Assembly (NCBI GenBank): GCA_964017125.1
Contig: OZ024902.1
Location: forward strand, 54,223,767-54,287,766
Origin: Flabesymbios commensalis
Lineage: Eukaryota > Annelida > Polychaeta > Terebellida > Flabelligeridae
Direction of reading: 5' to 3'
Length of the DNA stretch: 64,000 nt
Shown: one piece after another, positions 40,986-53,019 of the stretch
How positions within the stretch are numbered: position 1 is the first letter of the stretch
Layout of the letters: each line of letters starts with the position of its first letter
Made by a program: the position numbers and the translations under genes
The notes under the pieces: generated by a model
Told to the model about the DNA's origin: nothing
The model's database searches: none
The model's input: the letters and a program-made list of their open reading frames with translations, nothing else

Positions 40986-42574
40986 ACTACACTGGCCGCC
41001 GCTAGACACTGCATCACTGCATGTTAAAATTTGCAGATGGCTGACGTCATATATCGCCCCACTCTAACTTTCGACTGATCGTAGTAAGCTTGTGATTGAC
41101 CGGCTCCCCTGCTAAAAGTTCTGTGAGCGGCTAACGCAGATGTGTACACATCTCATGGAGGGGTGGCTGAGGCATACACCTGTGTCGGCATTTAGAGACG
41201 CATGTGCCGTCTGTGTCTGGTTGGAACAGGCTACACACAGTGCTCTGTGTATATCACTACATGAAACATTTTTTTCAATAGTAATGGTTTAGTTTTCTGG
41301 CCTGGTTTTCCAGATATAACGCATATTAACAAAATTTTGGCCACCATGACATAATTTCAAGGCGAATCTTGCTCAATTTCGGACTCATCCGGGCTATTAG
41401 TGAAATGGATATATAGTATAAATTAAGAGCGATAAATAAACAAATGTTGAGTGAATCGTGTTAACGAGAAAAATTGTTGATCAGCAAAAAAGTCAAGGTC
41501 ATAGGGGTCCCAGAAAGGTCAAATGTGAAATTAATCGAGCTTTAGTCATGATTAACCTGTATCATGTGTATGTGAAGTTTAAAAGTGGATTCGAGTTATG
41601 CGAAACAAATTATAATGCTAAAAGTGGCGGACAGACGAACGCGCCTGGTGACGATAATAGGCATCCACCAAAATTTTGAACTGAAAAGGAAGAGAAATGC
41701 CAAGACTATGAGTATAAAAAAGTAAGGCTCACTGGGAAGGCTTAATCGCAGCCCTAGGCCCTATAGCATTGAGCCCACGCCTCAAATTCACTTTAGGTAA
41801 GTTTGTTATTTGTAAATAATTGTGAAAATATATACCTTATAACATTGAGGCAGACATAGTTTGTATGATACTATATATAATCATAGGTTACTTCGAGACT
41901 TTGAAAAATCTCTACTGTGCATAGTTTAGTTTTCCGAAAAATGTGATTAGGTTGTTCACAAAAAAGGAATGTCCACATACGCTTTGTACAGACAAATGTT
42001 CAGGGTTATATCAGACGCAGAGAACATCCCTTGAATAAATACATTTCTTCGAATTAGAACCTAAATATCTATAGGCTAATATGTGTGTGCCACATAAATT
42101 TGTTTTCAAAACTAAGCGAGAAGTTAGATAACTTGCATTCTGTTAGAATGTATCATACCTTAATAATAATTTATAACGTTGATATGAAGGTAAAAAAAAC
42201 ACATAAATTAATGTTTCAATTATTTTATATAATATGTTGGAAACCTATTTTGTAATTAATGTAATAAATGTAAAAAAAACAATATTTTATAAGATTGACA
42301 GTGATGTTTATTGATCCATTTTTATTGAATAAGCACATACCTATGTACTGTGTAACAAATACTCGATATAAACGAAATACAGCTTAAATCTAGAATATAT
42401 ACGTTATTTTGTCCTTCTATACAACTTTGTGAGATGAACACACTGAATTAACACTGATATGCTTCATTATTTAATTTAATATAATGACACTTAAAGCTAT
42501 TGCAATCAACACTGCTACACCAATTATACTTCACAGCAACAAAAAATGCAAAAAATACTGTGCAAGCACTGAAA
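40986..42574. other. No gene recognised
   Basis: A GC-richer stretch (41030-41230) has no clear frame. 41400-41700 resembles a decayed transposon end (GGCGGACAGACGAACG, GGCATCCACCAAAATTTTG). The remainder is AT-rich and featureless. Confidence 0.5.
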
Positions 42575-43120
42575 TACCCCTCGGCTGATGCAGTGACTCT
42601 ATAGGTTTCAAGGCAATTAATTGAAAATAAGAACGATTTATTAAGATTGATAAAACCAAAATGGCCGCCGCAGACTCGTTTTCAGACTCACGTGAAAATG
42701 GACAATACTAATAGCCTCGCAGACCCCGAAAACCTATACCAGTTTTCGAGGGAATTCTTGAAAAAAAAGTAAAAAAAAATTTTAATTGCCGGGTGGCGGC
42801 CATTTTGATTATCGGTGGAATGCTGAAAATCTAATCAGGTGATCTCCATACTCATGGGTAACTTCACTTGAAAAATTGGAGAGATCCAATAATTATTTTT
42901 CAAATTATCGCGTTAACAAGAATTTTTAAAAATCTTTAACCTTGACCTTTGACTTATGACCTTGACTCTGGGTGAAAAAAGTGCCGGGAGGGGTTGATGT
43001 TTGTATGAATTTATTCTGTTGCACCATGTTGGTGTAGTAGCCAAAAGAGTGCGTGTGGCAGAGACGGCGGCGCACGAAGGGGACGACAATACCCGTTCAG
43101 GCCCAACGGGCCGAGGGGTA
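42575..43120. mobile_element. TIR element with perfect TACCCCTCGGC / GCCGAGGGGTA ends
   Basis: 546 bp between 11-bp perfect inverted termini. Contains GGTGGCGGCCATTTTGA, repeated CCTTGACC/ATGACCTTGACTC words and a GC-rich right end ACGGCGGCGCACGAAGG. No coding capacity; superfamily not assigned. Confidence 0.7.
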
Positions 43121-43640
43121 AAAAGTAATTAAATTGGTATACCTCATACTAAAACGTACATGAAACATGAAGTTCCTTAATTGCATATCAGAAATTAAAC
43201 TACAAACATCATATGTCTTGAGCTGATCTTATTAATCTCTTGTGCTGCTGATTTGTTTGCTTCTATTCTTCATTCATCAGAAGCTGGAATTTCCAACTTC
43301 GAATGACAAAAAATAGTTATATTTATGAAAAAATAGGAGTTTAGAAATTGAATTATTGGAGTAACTGAACATCAACCAAAAATACCTTTTAAATTTAGTA
43401 ATATTTCTATTGATCTAAACCATGCTTTAAACCCTATATCAGTTCCAGTAGCACAAGGGTTAAATACACAGGTAGTGCAACATCAATTGATACACAAGTA
43501 GTGTAACATATCAAATGAAAATTTATTTATAATATCCTCATTGTGATTAATTACCAGTATACAAATTTTGTTCGGAATATGACATGTGAATATGTGGAAA
43601 ATATGTGAAATCGGTGGTTAAGAGATTGATATTAGTTAAT

Positions 43641-43819
43641 ATACTGCATTTATTCTAATAAACACCCTGCGCATTAATTAGAATACTCCTCCCCCCTGAG
43701 GCTAGATGGGGAGTGGGCGCTTATTAGAGTACTTTTTAATAGATATGTATACTGTACCAAAATCGTGGATTTTATTATTAATATTAGATTATGAGCATTT
43801 ATTAGAATAAATACAGTAT
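43641..43819. mobile_element. MITE with ATACTGTATTTATTCTAATAA ends
   Basis: The left end ATACTGCATTTATTCTAATA and right end TATTAGAATAAATACAGTAT are inverted repeats; 179 bp in all. A decayed copy lies at 2027-2220 in the opposite orientation. Confidence 0.8.
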
Positions 43820-44008
43820 TTATTGAGCCAAATTTCTAACTACATAATGGCTCTGCAATCAGCTAGAGGAGGAATAAAAAATAGTATATAAGTATACTAT
43901 ATATAGTACCTATATTACCAGTATATTTGATTTATTAATCTGATTTGATAATTGTGGGTTGAATATCTATAGAAATTATTGCAAGAAAAACAAGAGCGCA
44001 CTCGACAA

Positions 44009-44619
44009 TAGCCCGCCACCATTATTGAACATAAAAGTTATCGCGCCCACAAGGTCATATTATTGCCGTAAAATGCAAAAATCACAATAAATCAGCTATT
44101 TTAAATTTTTTCAGGCCATTATTGAACTTGTCCGAGAACTGGTCACAAGTAACATTCATAACAAATTTGGAAAGGAAACATGGAATTTCAAATTATTTCA
44201 AAAAAGTGCCATAAATCATCCATTTTAATAATTTTTTTCAGCCATTATCGAACTTGTCTGAGAACAGCTTATTAGTAGCATCAGAAATAGATAAAGAGAG
44301 AATCTCTTTATCTATTACTGGTAGCATGCATAACAAATTTTAATAGAATAAATGAAGCACTTTTAAAGTTATTGCGCCCACAATGTCAGATTATTGACTT
44401 AAAATGTGAAAATTCACATAAATTTTGATTTTTTTTCAGCAGTTATTAAACTTGTCCGAGAACAAATCGTTAGTAACATGCATTATAAATTTGGGAAGGA
44501 TACATGAAAAACTTTTCAAATTATCGTTCCCACAAGTAAATGTTAACGCTAACGTCGCTGCCGCCGAACTTCAATTGCAATAGCCCACCTATTTTAATTA
44601 AAAATTAAAAGGCGGGCTA
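44009..44619. mobile_element. TIR element with internal tandem units (TAGCCCGCC...GGCGGGCTA)
   Basis: Terminal TAGCCCGCC and GGCGGGCTA. Inside are about three diverged units of ~140-190 bp built on ATTGAACTTGTCCGAGAAC, AGTAACATGCATAACAAATTT and TATCGCGCCCACAA. No protein frame. Confidence 0.7.
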
Positions 44620-45148
44620 AAAATCACTGAACAGCAGTGACTGTCTCTAAGAGCTGATAGAGAGTAACTGGGGTTGAATAGAGAGCAAAATTAAAATGCT
44701 ATATTTCCCTATAGTGCTGATTTCCATTTCACAGTTTTATTCTCATGACCCACACATTGTTTGACCAAGATTACCGATCAGATGGCATGCGACAGTTATG
44801 ACTAGAATATAGAACTGAGTGATTTAAAGCTCACAGTGCGGACATACTGCGGATTAACCACACAAACACCAAAAAAAGACCATTATGAATACCTAGCTAT
44901 TTCAGTGGGGGCAAATGTCAGTCCCCACACCAATGTTGTCTTCATTCAAGTGATGATTAGGTCTACACATATAGATGTATATATACATGTACATATATGA
45001 ATAGGCCTACATATATAGATGTAACTAGGCAGGTTTCCCTGATGTTGATTTTATGTAGGTTGTAATTACCGGTACACAATTCCATTTGTCTTAAAAGAGC
45101 CACAAAATGTAAAAAATAATAATTTGTAGATTGTCTCACAAAACTAAA

Positions 45149-45394
45149 TTAACCCTTAGAGCAATGATGTCGACTACAGTAGACATATATATATAGATGT
45201 TTTTATGAGCACCTGTATAATAAGTTTTTAAAAGTAAAACATGCTTTAAATCTTGAAACACGATAAATATTTGGACCTAACTTTTGCAAAAATCACATAA
45301 ATTATCAGTCACTTAAAGTTGCGTATCGCGTAGCGAGACACAACTTTAAGTGACTGAACATTTAAATTGAATAACTCAGTGCTCTAGGGGTTAA
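45149..45394. mobile_element. TTAA MITE (CCCTTAGAGCAMTGA family) with central hairpin
   Basis: Ends TTAACCCTTAGAGCAATGA and TCAGTGCTCTAGGGGTTAA. Hairpin at 45306-45356: CAGTCACTTAAAGTTGCGTA and AGACACAACTTTAAGTGACTG. Inverted orientation relative to 49107-49509. Confidence 0.88.
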
Positions 45395-46835
45395 TGTACT
45401 ACATATTTGCAGCTTAACAATGACATTTTTTTGGATATTTACATTGTTGTAAACCTTCATACATCTAGCCTACACATGTTTGCAAACATACATTGGATGC
45501 AAATAAAAATATCCCCCATCACAATATTTGTAAAAATCAACAGAACTACATGTATATCGTGAAGTTAGTGGACCAGCCATCAACCCACATCATGAACATT
45601 ACTTTGCTATGTATCTTCATCATAATACGAGTAAATCAACACCATCAACAATTTCACTTATTCCACCTGGATATAAAAAATGAAAATCATAACACGTTTT
45701 TTGTATGAATGTAAAAAGTTATGGCAAAGTAGAGTTATATTGTGACAGCTTAATAAGATAAATGTATATCATAGAAAGAATAATACATAAAGTTCAAACA
45801 ATATGTTTGTCGCCTGCTACTTAACTATACCTATATCCTCACATGTTCATAATGAATTTGACACAAATTAAGTGATAACAAATGAGCAACACTATAATTA
45901 TAAATACATTTTCACATAAAAAGCTAATATTAAACAATTATGATTAACAGTGATATATATCACACTATCAGTGGGGCTCTTTAATATCATAATATGTTAA
46001 ATAATATTATTAAATACATTTATATCATCTTAACTGAAATATACAGTAACTATAACAATATCAGAATTAATAATAGTCTGCCACCAAAATATGATCAAAT
46101 TTAGGAAAGTAAATTGCAAAAAAATCTGCCGTTTTTTTATTTTTAAATCAAGCTTGTCTGAAAACCAATCATTATATAGAAGCATACAGGACAAATTTCC
46201 ACCACATATTTTGTGCTGGTGTTACGGTGGGTAACTACTCCAAAAGAAAATTTCAAATCCTGCTGGTATCTAGGATAGATGACAATGTAGGCCTATAAGT
46301 TCATATTGCGTAAATGGTTGCATGGCTGTATACTCCACATAGAGTGGCAAATGAATAAACAGGTCCAGTGACAAGGTGTGAAGAGGGAAGCATGGTGTGA
46401 GCCCCGTCAACTTTTATTAATATTATTGTTATTACTAACTCCTGCAGTCATGAGTGAGTGAATGCAGACAGTGACTGTATCACTGTGGAATGCCAACTAA
46501 ACAAACACTGACCTGATGTCATCCAGAATTAAGCCAACAGTGTTCCACTGTTTGTTTAATGCAAAAATACTTCTAAAAACACTGAACCTATATTTTAATG
46601 AAAACAACACATTTCATTCAAGAGATTAAATGTTGTAAGTGGAATTAAATTATTCAAAACTTAGAGTGCCTACAAACATTGTGTGTTAGTACAGGTAGTA
46701 TGAAGATATGCAGTACAGACCCACTGTCCGAAGTTGGTATATATCAGGCCATTCAGATTATTATGGCCATACTGAATGCTCTGAAAAGTAATAAACACAG
46801 TTCTCCCAACAAAGGTGTGGCCAGACAATGTCCCG
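45395..46835. other. No recognised feature
   Basis: AT-rich. 46090-46200 faintly resembles the internal unit of 44009-44619 (CAAGCTTGTCTGAAAACC). Confidence 0.5.
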
Positions 46836-47052
46836 AATAACCTCATCAACTTCCAAATAATTTGTAAAAAAAACATCACAACCAAAGGTTTTTTCCAATT
46901 TGAAATCATCATAAATGTCTTCGTCAGTTCTTTCTGATTCATTTGAATACCTATGTTATGGGTCTACGTCCATTATAAATATTTTTACTCTTACAGTGCG
47001 GAGATCGACTTTATTCGTCAGAATCTGACGTCTACAGATGTCTGTAAGAGTT
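46836..47052. mobile_element. TTAA-type MITE (CAGTGCGGAGATCGACT family), copy 2, ends decayed
   Basis: Shares TTTGAAATCATCATAAATGT, GATTCATTTGAATACCTATG and TTACAGTGCGGAGATCGACT with 53535-53736 (reverse complement) and 22302-22469. Terminal TTAA sites are no longer intact. Confidence 0.7.
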
Positions 47053-47595
47053 GAGCATGAATATCATACGGAGACATAGCCATGCCATATTTCAATTTCG
47101 AAAAAATTCAGCCCATAATCTTCTCTAGCCAGTCAAGACTTCGCCAGACTTTGAACGCTCCTACTAATCCATATTCTAGCCTGAAGTGGCTAAAAATGTT
47201 AATTTATTGCTTCAACTACAAGATATATTCACAATATGTCATGAAACAAGAACTTGTTTTACAGCTACTGGGAACAAAATGCAAACAAATTACATATCAA
47301 AAGAGATCTAGTTTTTCAGAGATCTAGCATATCCTAACAAAGCAGCTGATAGTCGGTTTTGTGTGTGCACTTGCATTAGCCTATATGAAGCGGAATGATA
47401 CATGTCATGATGTTCATGATTTAAGCATTTTTCTAAATTCTTAAATATTGCAAGCAGAGAAACTTATTTTGATATATCATTGTACTACATTATATCACAA
47501 TCTTTCCTGAAATAATTTACAACAGACAATTTTGATGCAAGGTGTAATAAATCAGTCCTATCAGTGCAGATAGAGGTTAATGAGGCAGTAACCTA

Positions 47596-47843
47596 TTAAC
47601 CCTTGTCCTGCTGGACCCGGATATATCCATTTTCAAGAAAGTTTTAACCCAAATAAAACGCCACTGAAATTGATAAAATATTCAGTGGTAGATGCTCAGC
47701 TAATCAAATATTTCAATTTGGGAGATGTTTATTATTCATAACAAGTAATATTTTTCGTCATTTGAAGCTGGAAATTGCGTTAGCAATTCCAGCTTCAAAT
47801 GACGTAAAATACAACTGAAGCAATTCAGCAGGACAAGGGTTAG
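47596..47843. mobile_element. TTAA MITE (CCCTTGTCCTGCTG family) with central hairpin
   Basis: Ends TTAACCCTTGTCCTGCTG and CAGCAGGACAAGGGTTAG. Central hairpin 47756-47804 has arms CGTCATTTGAAGCTGGAA and TCCAGCTTCAAATGACG around TTGCGTTAGCAA. Same design as 62601-62767, with different ends. Confidence 0.88.
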
Positions 47844-49106
47844 GATAATATAACTGTAACTGTGACAAAGAACAATATTTTAATGTGGTAATGGAGACAA
47901 ATTAAAATGTAGACACTTGTTTTGAACACTGCATTAACTTAACAGCTGAGTATTTTATGAGAAGATTATTTAATTTAACATTACCTTTCTGCACACTCAA
48001 TATATACAAAGATGTTTTCAATATTTCAATATTTGAATATAACGTTCAAAGGTTATAAATATAGGGTTATATAGTTCAATTTTCAAAGCTGTTTCTCTCT
48101 ACTATGTGCACAAAAATTGTGAATGTGTAACAAAGATTATTTAGTAGAAACTGGACATAAAAAATCAATTTGGTATCATTTTGTTACAGTTGGTGGTACC
48201 AACAGAGAAAAATTGTCACAACACTTTCACCATTTTCAAATTGAGAGTTTAATTGAAATCAGCTGTTATAATTTTTTAAGATGACATGACTGTTAACCAA
48301 TGAATTGATGTTAAAATGTAATATATACCAAAAGAGCTGTCACACCTTGTTCTACAAGCTCTCAAATGACCACAAAAATAGTCTCAATACAGCAGATAAT
48401 AATAGTCTAGTGATAATAGATAAACAAAAACTATCAAAATGTATAACAATAAATATGGATAATTAGAACAATACTGTACACACGATTACCAAGCACTTAT
48501 CAGTAAGACTAGAAATTGATTAAAACTCAAGCACATCAATATATATTTACTAATTTAGCATTGTTAATTTCTTGCATCACAATTAGCTATGTTACATTAT
48601 ATCTCCACTAAGCCACCTAAGTGGTCATATACATGATATAAGGCTGATCATTACACTGTCAAATTAAATCAAAGCCTGTATAAACTCATTCAACTATAAT
48701 TTGCTATGTTTGAAAAAAATGTAAATGACTGGTTGCATTTTCTGATATAAGTCATTGTAGTCCACTAGTGCAACCTACATGTATATATCACACCTGTGAT
48801 TGGTCAAGATGGCAATTCAGCCAATGAAAGATCTAAGATCTATGTAAACAACATAAGTAGTAACATACCCGAGCAGGCAGGCTCTCTTTAAACATGAGTA
48901 AATTAGTGACAGATAATATAACCTCAAACAAAAAGTTACAAGAAACAATTGATATGACAGAACAAATCTGTTATGACACATACATGCAATACCATACCAT
49001 TATAAAGCCACCAACAACAAAAATAAATGACAATTATTGAGAATCATTTAAGTAGATTTTTACATCATAAGTCAAAACATCTAACAGGTTATGTAAACAC
49101 AACTTC
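47844..49106. other. No recognised feature
   Basis: AT-rich intergenic DNA without convincing frames or repeats. Confidence 0.55.
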
Positions 49107-49509
49107 TTAACCCTTAGAACACTGACCTATTCAATTTAAATTTTCAGTCACTTGAAGTTGTGTCTCGCTCAGTGGCGGATCCAGCATAGGGTGTAGCTGG
49201 CGTACGCCCCCCCCCCTTATTGGTGGAAATATTGCTTTTCATGCATTTTTTAAATAAAGTGAAGCTAACACCTCCTTTTTTTCATGCTCACGCCCTCTCC
49301 TCTTGCACATTCTGGATCCGCCACTGTCGCTACCACGATCCACAACTTCCAAGTGACTGAAAATTTGTGTTCTTTGTGCAATTTAAGTCCCAACATATAT
49401 CAGTGTTTCAAAATTGAAAGCACATTTCACTTTTAACAACTGGTTATACAGGGGCCAATAAAAACGCAGGATGTCTACTGTATACTGTAGTCAGTGTTCT
49501 AAGGGTTAA
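49107..49509. mobile_element. TTAA MITE (CCCTTAGARCACTGA family) interrupted by another element
   Basis: Ends TTAACCCTTAGAACACTGA and CAGTGTTCTAAGGGTTAA with intact TTAA on both sides. A 157-bp element sits in the loop of its central hairpin (TTGTGTCTCGCT | CGCTACCACGATCCACAA). Interior otherwise as in 21978-22205. Confidence 0.9.
49170..49326. mobile_element. Nested MITE with CAGTGGCGGATCCAG ends and 5-bp target duplication
   Basis: Ends CAGTGGCGGATCCAGC and TCTGGATCCGCCACTG, flanked by TCGCT on both sides. CAGTGGCG-type ends are common in hAT-related elements; a 5-bp duplication would fit the hAT5 type, but this is tentative. Includes a C9-10 run. Confidence 0.85.
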
Positions 49510-50939
49510 CTGAATTGACAGTCCGTAAAAGAATTTCAGATATTTATTAAACTAATCTGTTTATGTAGATTTTTCGTATCATTCGCAGCGTGGCTCAGCC
49601 AAGTCATCCTGGATTTAAGTCATTCTTAACTCTTTAAGCCCTCACGATGCATTAAAGCATCATTTTACATCCCTGAAAACAGACTTTATACTTCTATATT
49701 AAACTAGGGGTTTTAGAATGAATATTTCCATGAAACTGGTTTACCAATACATGGCAATTTTCTTTATTTTTCTACCCACATCAAGTCTTCTTCATCCACT
49801 ACAAGTCAAGAATTGCGACAGCAATTTGCGGCTTGTAGTGGATGAAGATGACAACAGAAAATTCAGGGTTGAAACCGGGGCCAGAATGTATATACACGCA
49901 TTAAAAAATCTCCCAGATTGTGTTCGGTATATAAACAATTAAAGATGAAAAGACACATAGCTAAGACACCTCACAGTTTTAAATTTTAGTAGATGTTTGT
50001 TGAACCTGATAACATGAAGAAATACTAATTTCATGAATGGTGATAACAAATAATTACGGGTATATAATCTTGCTTGTGATGCTTATAATTACAATGCTTT
50101 AATTGGGAATAAACATGACTTGCTCACAGCACACTTAACTGAAGATAGATTTGCAGTTTTCTTTGAGATTTTGATGAATTAACAATAAAAATTATAAATT
50201 GTGCGAAAATATAATATCACAGCTACAACAATGCATACAGGAGAGAGAGCTATAAATGTTTTTGATTACCAAAATATGGTAATACGAAAATTGTTTCATG
50301 ACTAGTTGTTTAACTAGATAACAAAAGGAAAAACGAACAATGCAGCAACTGGTCAGTGAACAGGTACATTTTCTAGCATGACAATAGTAGAGTACAAACA
50401 TAGATGTTCACATGTACCTGTAATGTGAGAGTTGTTGATGTGAAGCAGTTAGTTATACAACGTGTACAATACAAATCTTGGTTTAAAAAAACTGATCTGT
50501 GTACATAGGATATACACACATATGTGTACTGGTATACGTGAAAATCTTGACTTGTATAGAAACAACAATACTAATATCACAAGCTGTCTTAGATTAGCTA
50601 AGAGTTGTTATGAACATGGGCGAATTGCGTTGTGTTGTGCATGTAGCAATAGTGAAAAGGCAAGCACTCTAGAGTGCTATCTAGAGATGAACACTGTAAA
50701 TAGTCTACAACCAATGCTAAGTCTGCAATCATTCCCCAATCACCACCAGAAGCCACAATATGCTGTTAAACCAAGGTTAACCTAAAGCTAGGCCAGCCCA
50801 TATGTATGTAACAGTGACCCATGATTAAAGCCTGGACGTTCACACAAGGCATCAACACCCATAATCTGCTGTCCACTAAAATGTTATCCAGTTAGATTAT
50901 ATTGTGCATTTGCACAGTTCTGGTCCAGGACTGATTTTG
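49510..50939. other. Intergenic; one MITE-like stretch with a hairpin
   Basis: 49626 starts TTAACTCTTTAAGCCCTCAC, and a hairpin at 49790-49847 has arms CTTCATCCACTACAAG and CTTGTAGTGGATGAAG around AATTGCGACAGCAATT, like other elements here; the right end was not found. 49950-50939 shows no recognised content. Confidence 0.5.
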
Positions 50940-51055
50940 ATGGAAGCGAGCAGCAGTGCGGACGGGAAATCTATGTGGAATGATGTCATAAAAAAGATGA
51001 CGGATGGAGACACCTCGTTTGAACACTCCATAAGTTTACTCAGCTCCATATACAG
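50940..51055 (+). CDS. Candidate first coding exon of an unrecognised gene
   Basis: ATG at 50940 opens 38 codons plus two bases, rich in polar residues (MEASSSADGKSMWNDVIKK, then MTDGDTSFEHSISLLSSIYR), ending at ATACAG/GTGAATG, a fair donor. It is more GC-rich than the AT-rich DNA around it, as exons in this window are. I do not recognise the protein and found no matching acceptor exon downstream on this strand before the oppositely oriented PAQR gene. It may be a first exon of a gene extending beyond or around PAQR, or a chance frame. Confidence 0.3.
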
Positions 51056-51524
51056 GTGAATGTTTTGTGTTTGCTGGTATGTGTGGTGAAAAAATCAGAA
51101 TTATAAACAACAATTGATATTGATAAATGACATACTCCAAAATATACCTCCAATTAATTAGTCCTAGTCTAATATTGGATTTGTTGTAAATAAACAGCTT
51201 AGAATCTATATATTCTATTACTTCAATCTAACAATCATAGTATTAACCTTAAGCATGCCCAGTCAGATCTTTGAATGAGTTGGTTTTAGCTTGGGAAAAT
51301 TGTTTCTCTTAATTTTATAAATGACATACTTTCAAGGATGCATAATAAGATAAAAATTGGAGAAAAGTTGGAATTAAGTGTGTATTTAAACCAGGCAATA
51401 TTATCACCTGTTTTATATTGGCAGCTTAAGTAGTTTGATAATAAACTCTGATGTTTCTCTCCACCAAAAAGAGTGTTCCTATCCATGAGTATTGTATTGA
51501 CATACCACAGTAAATACACCAATA
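51056..51524. other. No recognised feature
   Basis: AT-rich DNA between the candidate exon and a truncated MITE. Confidence 0.55.
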
Positions 51525-51690
51525 TTAACCCCTGAAACACTGAGCTATTCGTTTAAAATTTTCAGTCCCTCAAAGTTGTGTCTTGCTATCGCTATACACA
51601 ACTCCAAGGGACTGAAAATTTATGTGATTTGTGAACTTCAATTCTCAGCATATATCAGTGTTTCAAGATTGAAGGTTCAAGATTGAAGGT
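51525..51690. mobile_element. Truncated TTAA MITE (CCCTTAGARCACTGA family)
   Basis: Starts TTAACCCCTGAAACACTGAG; hairpin CAGTCCCTCAAAGTTGTGT / ACACAACTCCAAGGGACTG; continues to CATATATCAGTGTTTCAAGA, then homology stops, so the right third is missing. Confidence 0.8.
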
Positions 51691-52000
51691 AGGCTACATA
51701 GGAATGATATTTGTGTCAAAGAAGAATAAAATTCAAATTTGGTGACACATTCATGTAAAAACAGAATGACATGATTGAAGCTAGTACAGCTATGCTGGTC
51801 CTCAGTTTCCTAAATGGACGTGTTGTTGATTGACATTGTTTAAAAAAGTATAGATTCATGTACGTTCTTGTACATCTAAAGTTGAAAATTGCTATTACAG
51901 ATAACAGTGCCATTCGCTTGACTTGAAGTGGAAAAGAAATTTGGGAAAACGTTAAAGAAAATAGTGGATGAAAATGTAATTGATAATTATTATCATATTT

Positions 52001-53019
52001 TCATATTTTCTTTTGTTTTATTTCTGGGCAAGAATTTCTGTCTTTCAATTTTAGATGGCATTTCCTGGCAAAAAACGTTATACATGCCACTTCGCACAAA
52101 AGTACAAATAAAACTGGGCCAAAAGAAGATATAAATGTTGGTTTGACACGATTTCGTATAACATCAGCTCGGGTGACAAAATCAATGAAAACCGCTTCAG
52201 ACTGGTTTAGTGTGCATAACATTATTGCCACATGAAAGCACTGGTGACTGTGGAAAAAATAATCGCATTTACCAGGGCATAAACGCTGGGGGAAATCAGA
52301 TGCAAAAAAGAAACCACTCAAGAAAAAGAAAAATATCTGGCGAATGTGGTATGGAATGCTTTGATTACAGTCTGTACCATAGACATAACACTCAAATACA
52401 CGATCAATGATGGGAGCAATTAGGACCGCATACAGAACTATAATTGGCAAAATTTGCCAGGCTTTCCTGATAGGTGGATAAGGACGATCATAAATCACTT
52501 TGGCAATGGTGTGGCAACAACTAATCATAAATCCTAAGAAACAACCCAGCGGCACATAAAACTGGTGAACTGCATCATAGAACTCTGGCTCACTGCAATA
52601 CATCAGATGGAGGAGGATACTGCCAAGACCATAGAGGCCAATTCCAGCATAATCTACCATAAATGCCACATAATGCACAAACTCGGACCTAGATTGCAAG
52701 CAATGAGCACCACTACTACATGCATACAAGGCTACACCGCACAGCATCCCAGCCAATAGTGGCCATGAATATGGGTCATTGAGAAAATCCACATCCTTGG
52801 AAAAAGTTGCTAATCGCACTGTGGTCAGTGTAAATGCCAGAACATGTGTCCAAACATTAACAACTTCATTGTGCATTTGTAGGGTGCTGCATATGTAGTA
52901 GAACCAAGGCTGATGAAGAGCTCGAAATCCATGATTCACATATGGCTCCTGAAATAGCAAAGGGACTTCATCTCTGCTTTTTGTTGGTATTAGACTGATC
53001 CACTGGCTGTTCTTTTTAT
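52001..53019 (-). CDS. PAQR main coding exon: whole seven-helix core and C-terminus
   Basis: The acceptor, read on the - strand, is TTCTCCCTCCTCAG with the exon starting ATAAAAAGAACAGCC at 53019. The frame runs from there through KKNSQWISLIPTKSRDEVP and LLFQEPYV to a TGA at 52003-52001 with no break. Hydrophobic segments include VNVWTHVLAFTLTTVRL, PLLAGMLCGVALYACS, YVPLGCFLGFMISCCH, ILPIIVLYAVLIAPII, IFFFFLSGFFFASDFP and SFGPVLFVLLCEVACITFF; a basic tail (KCHLKLKDR) follows. Class II PAQR genes often keep the core in one exon, which fits. Confidence 0.92.
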
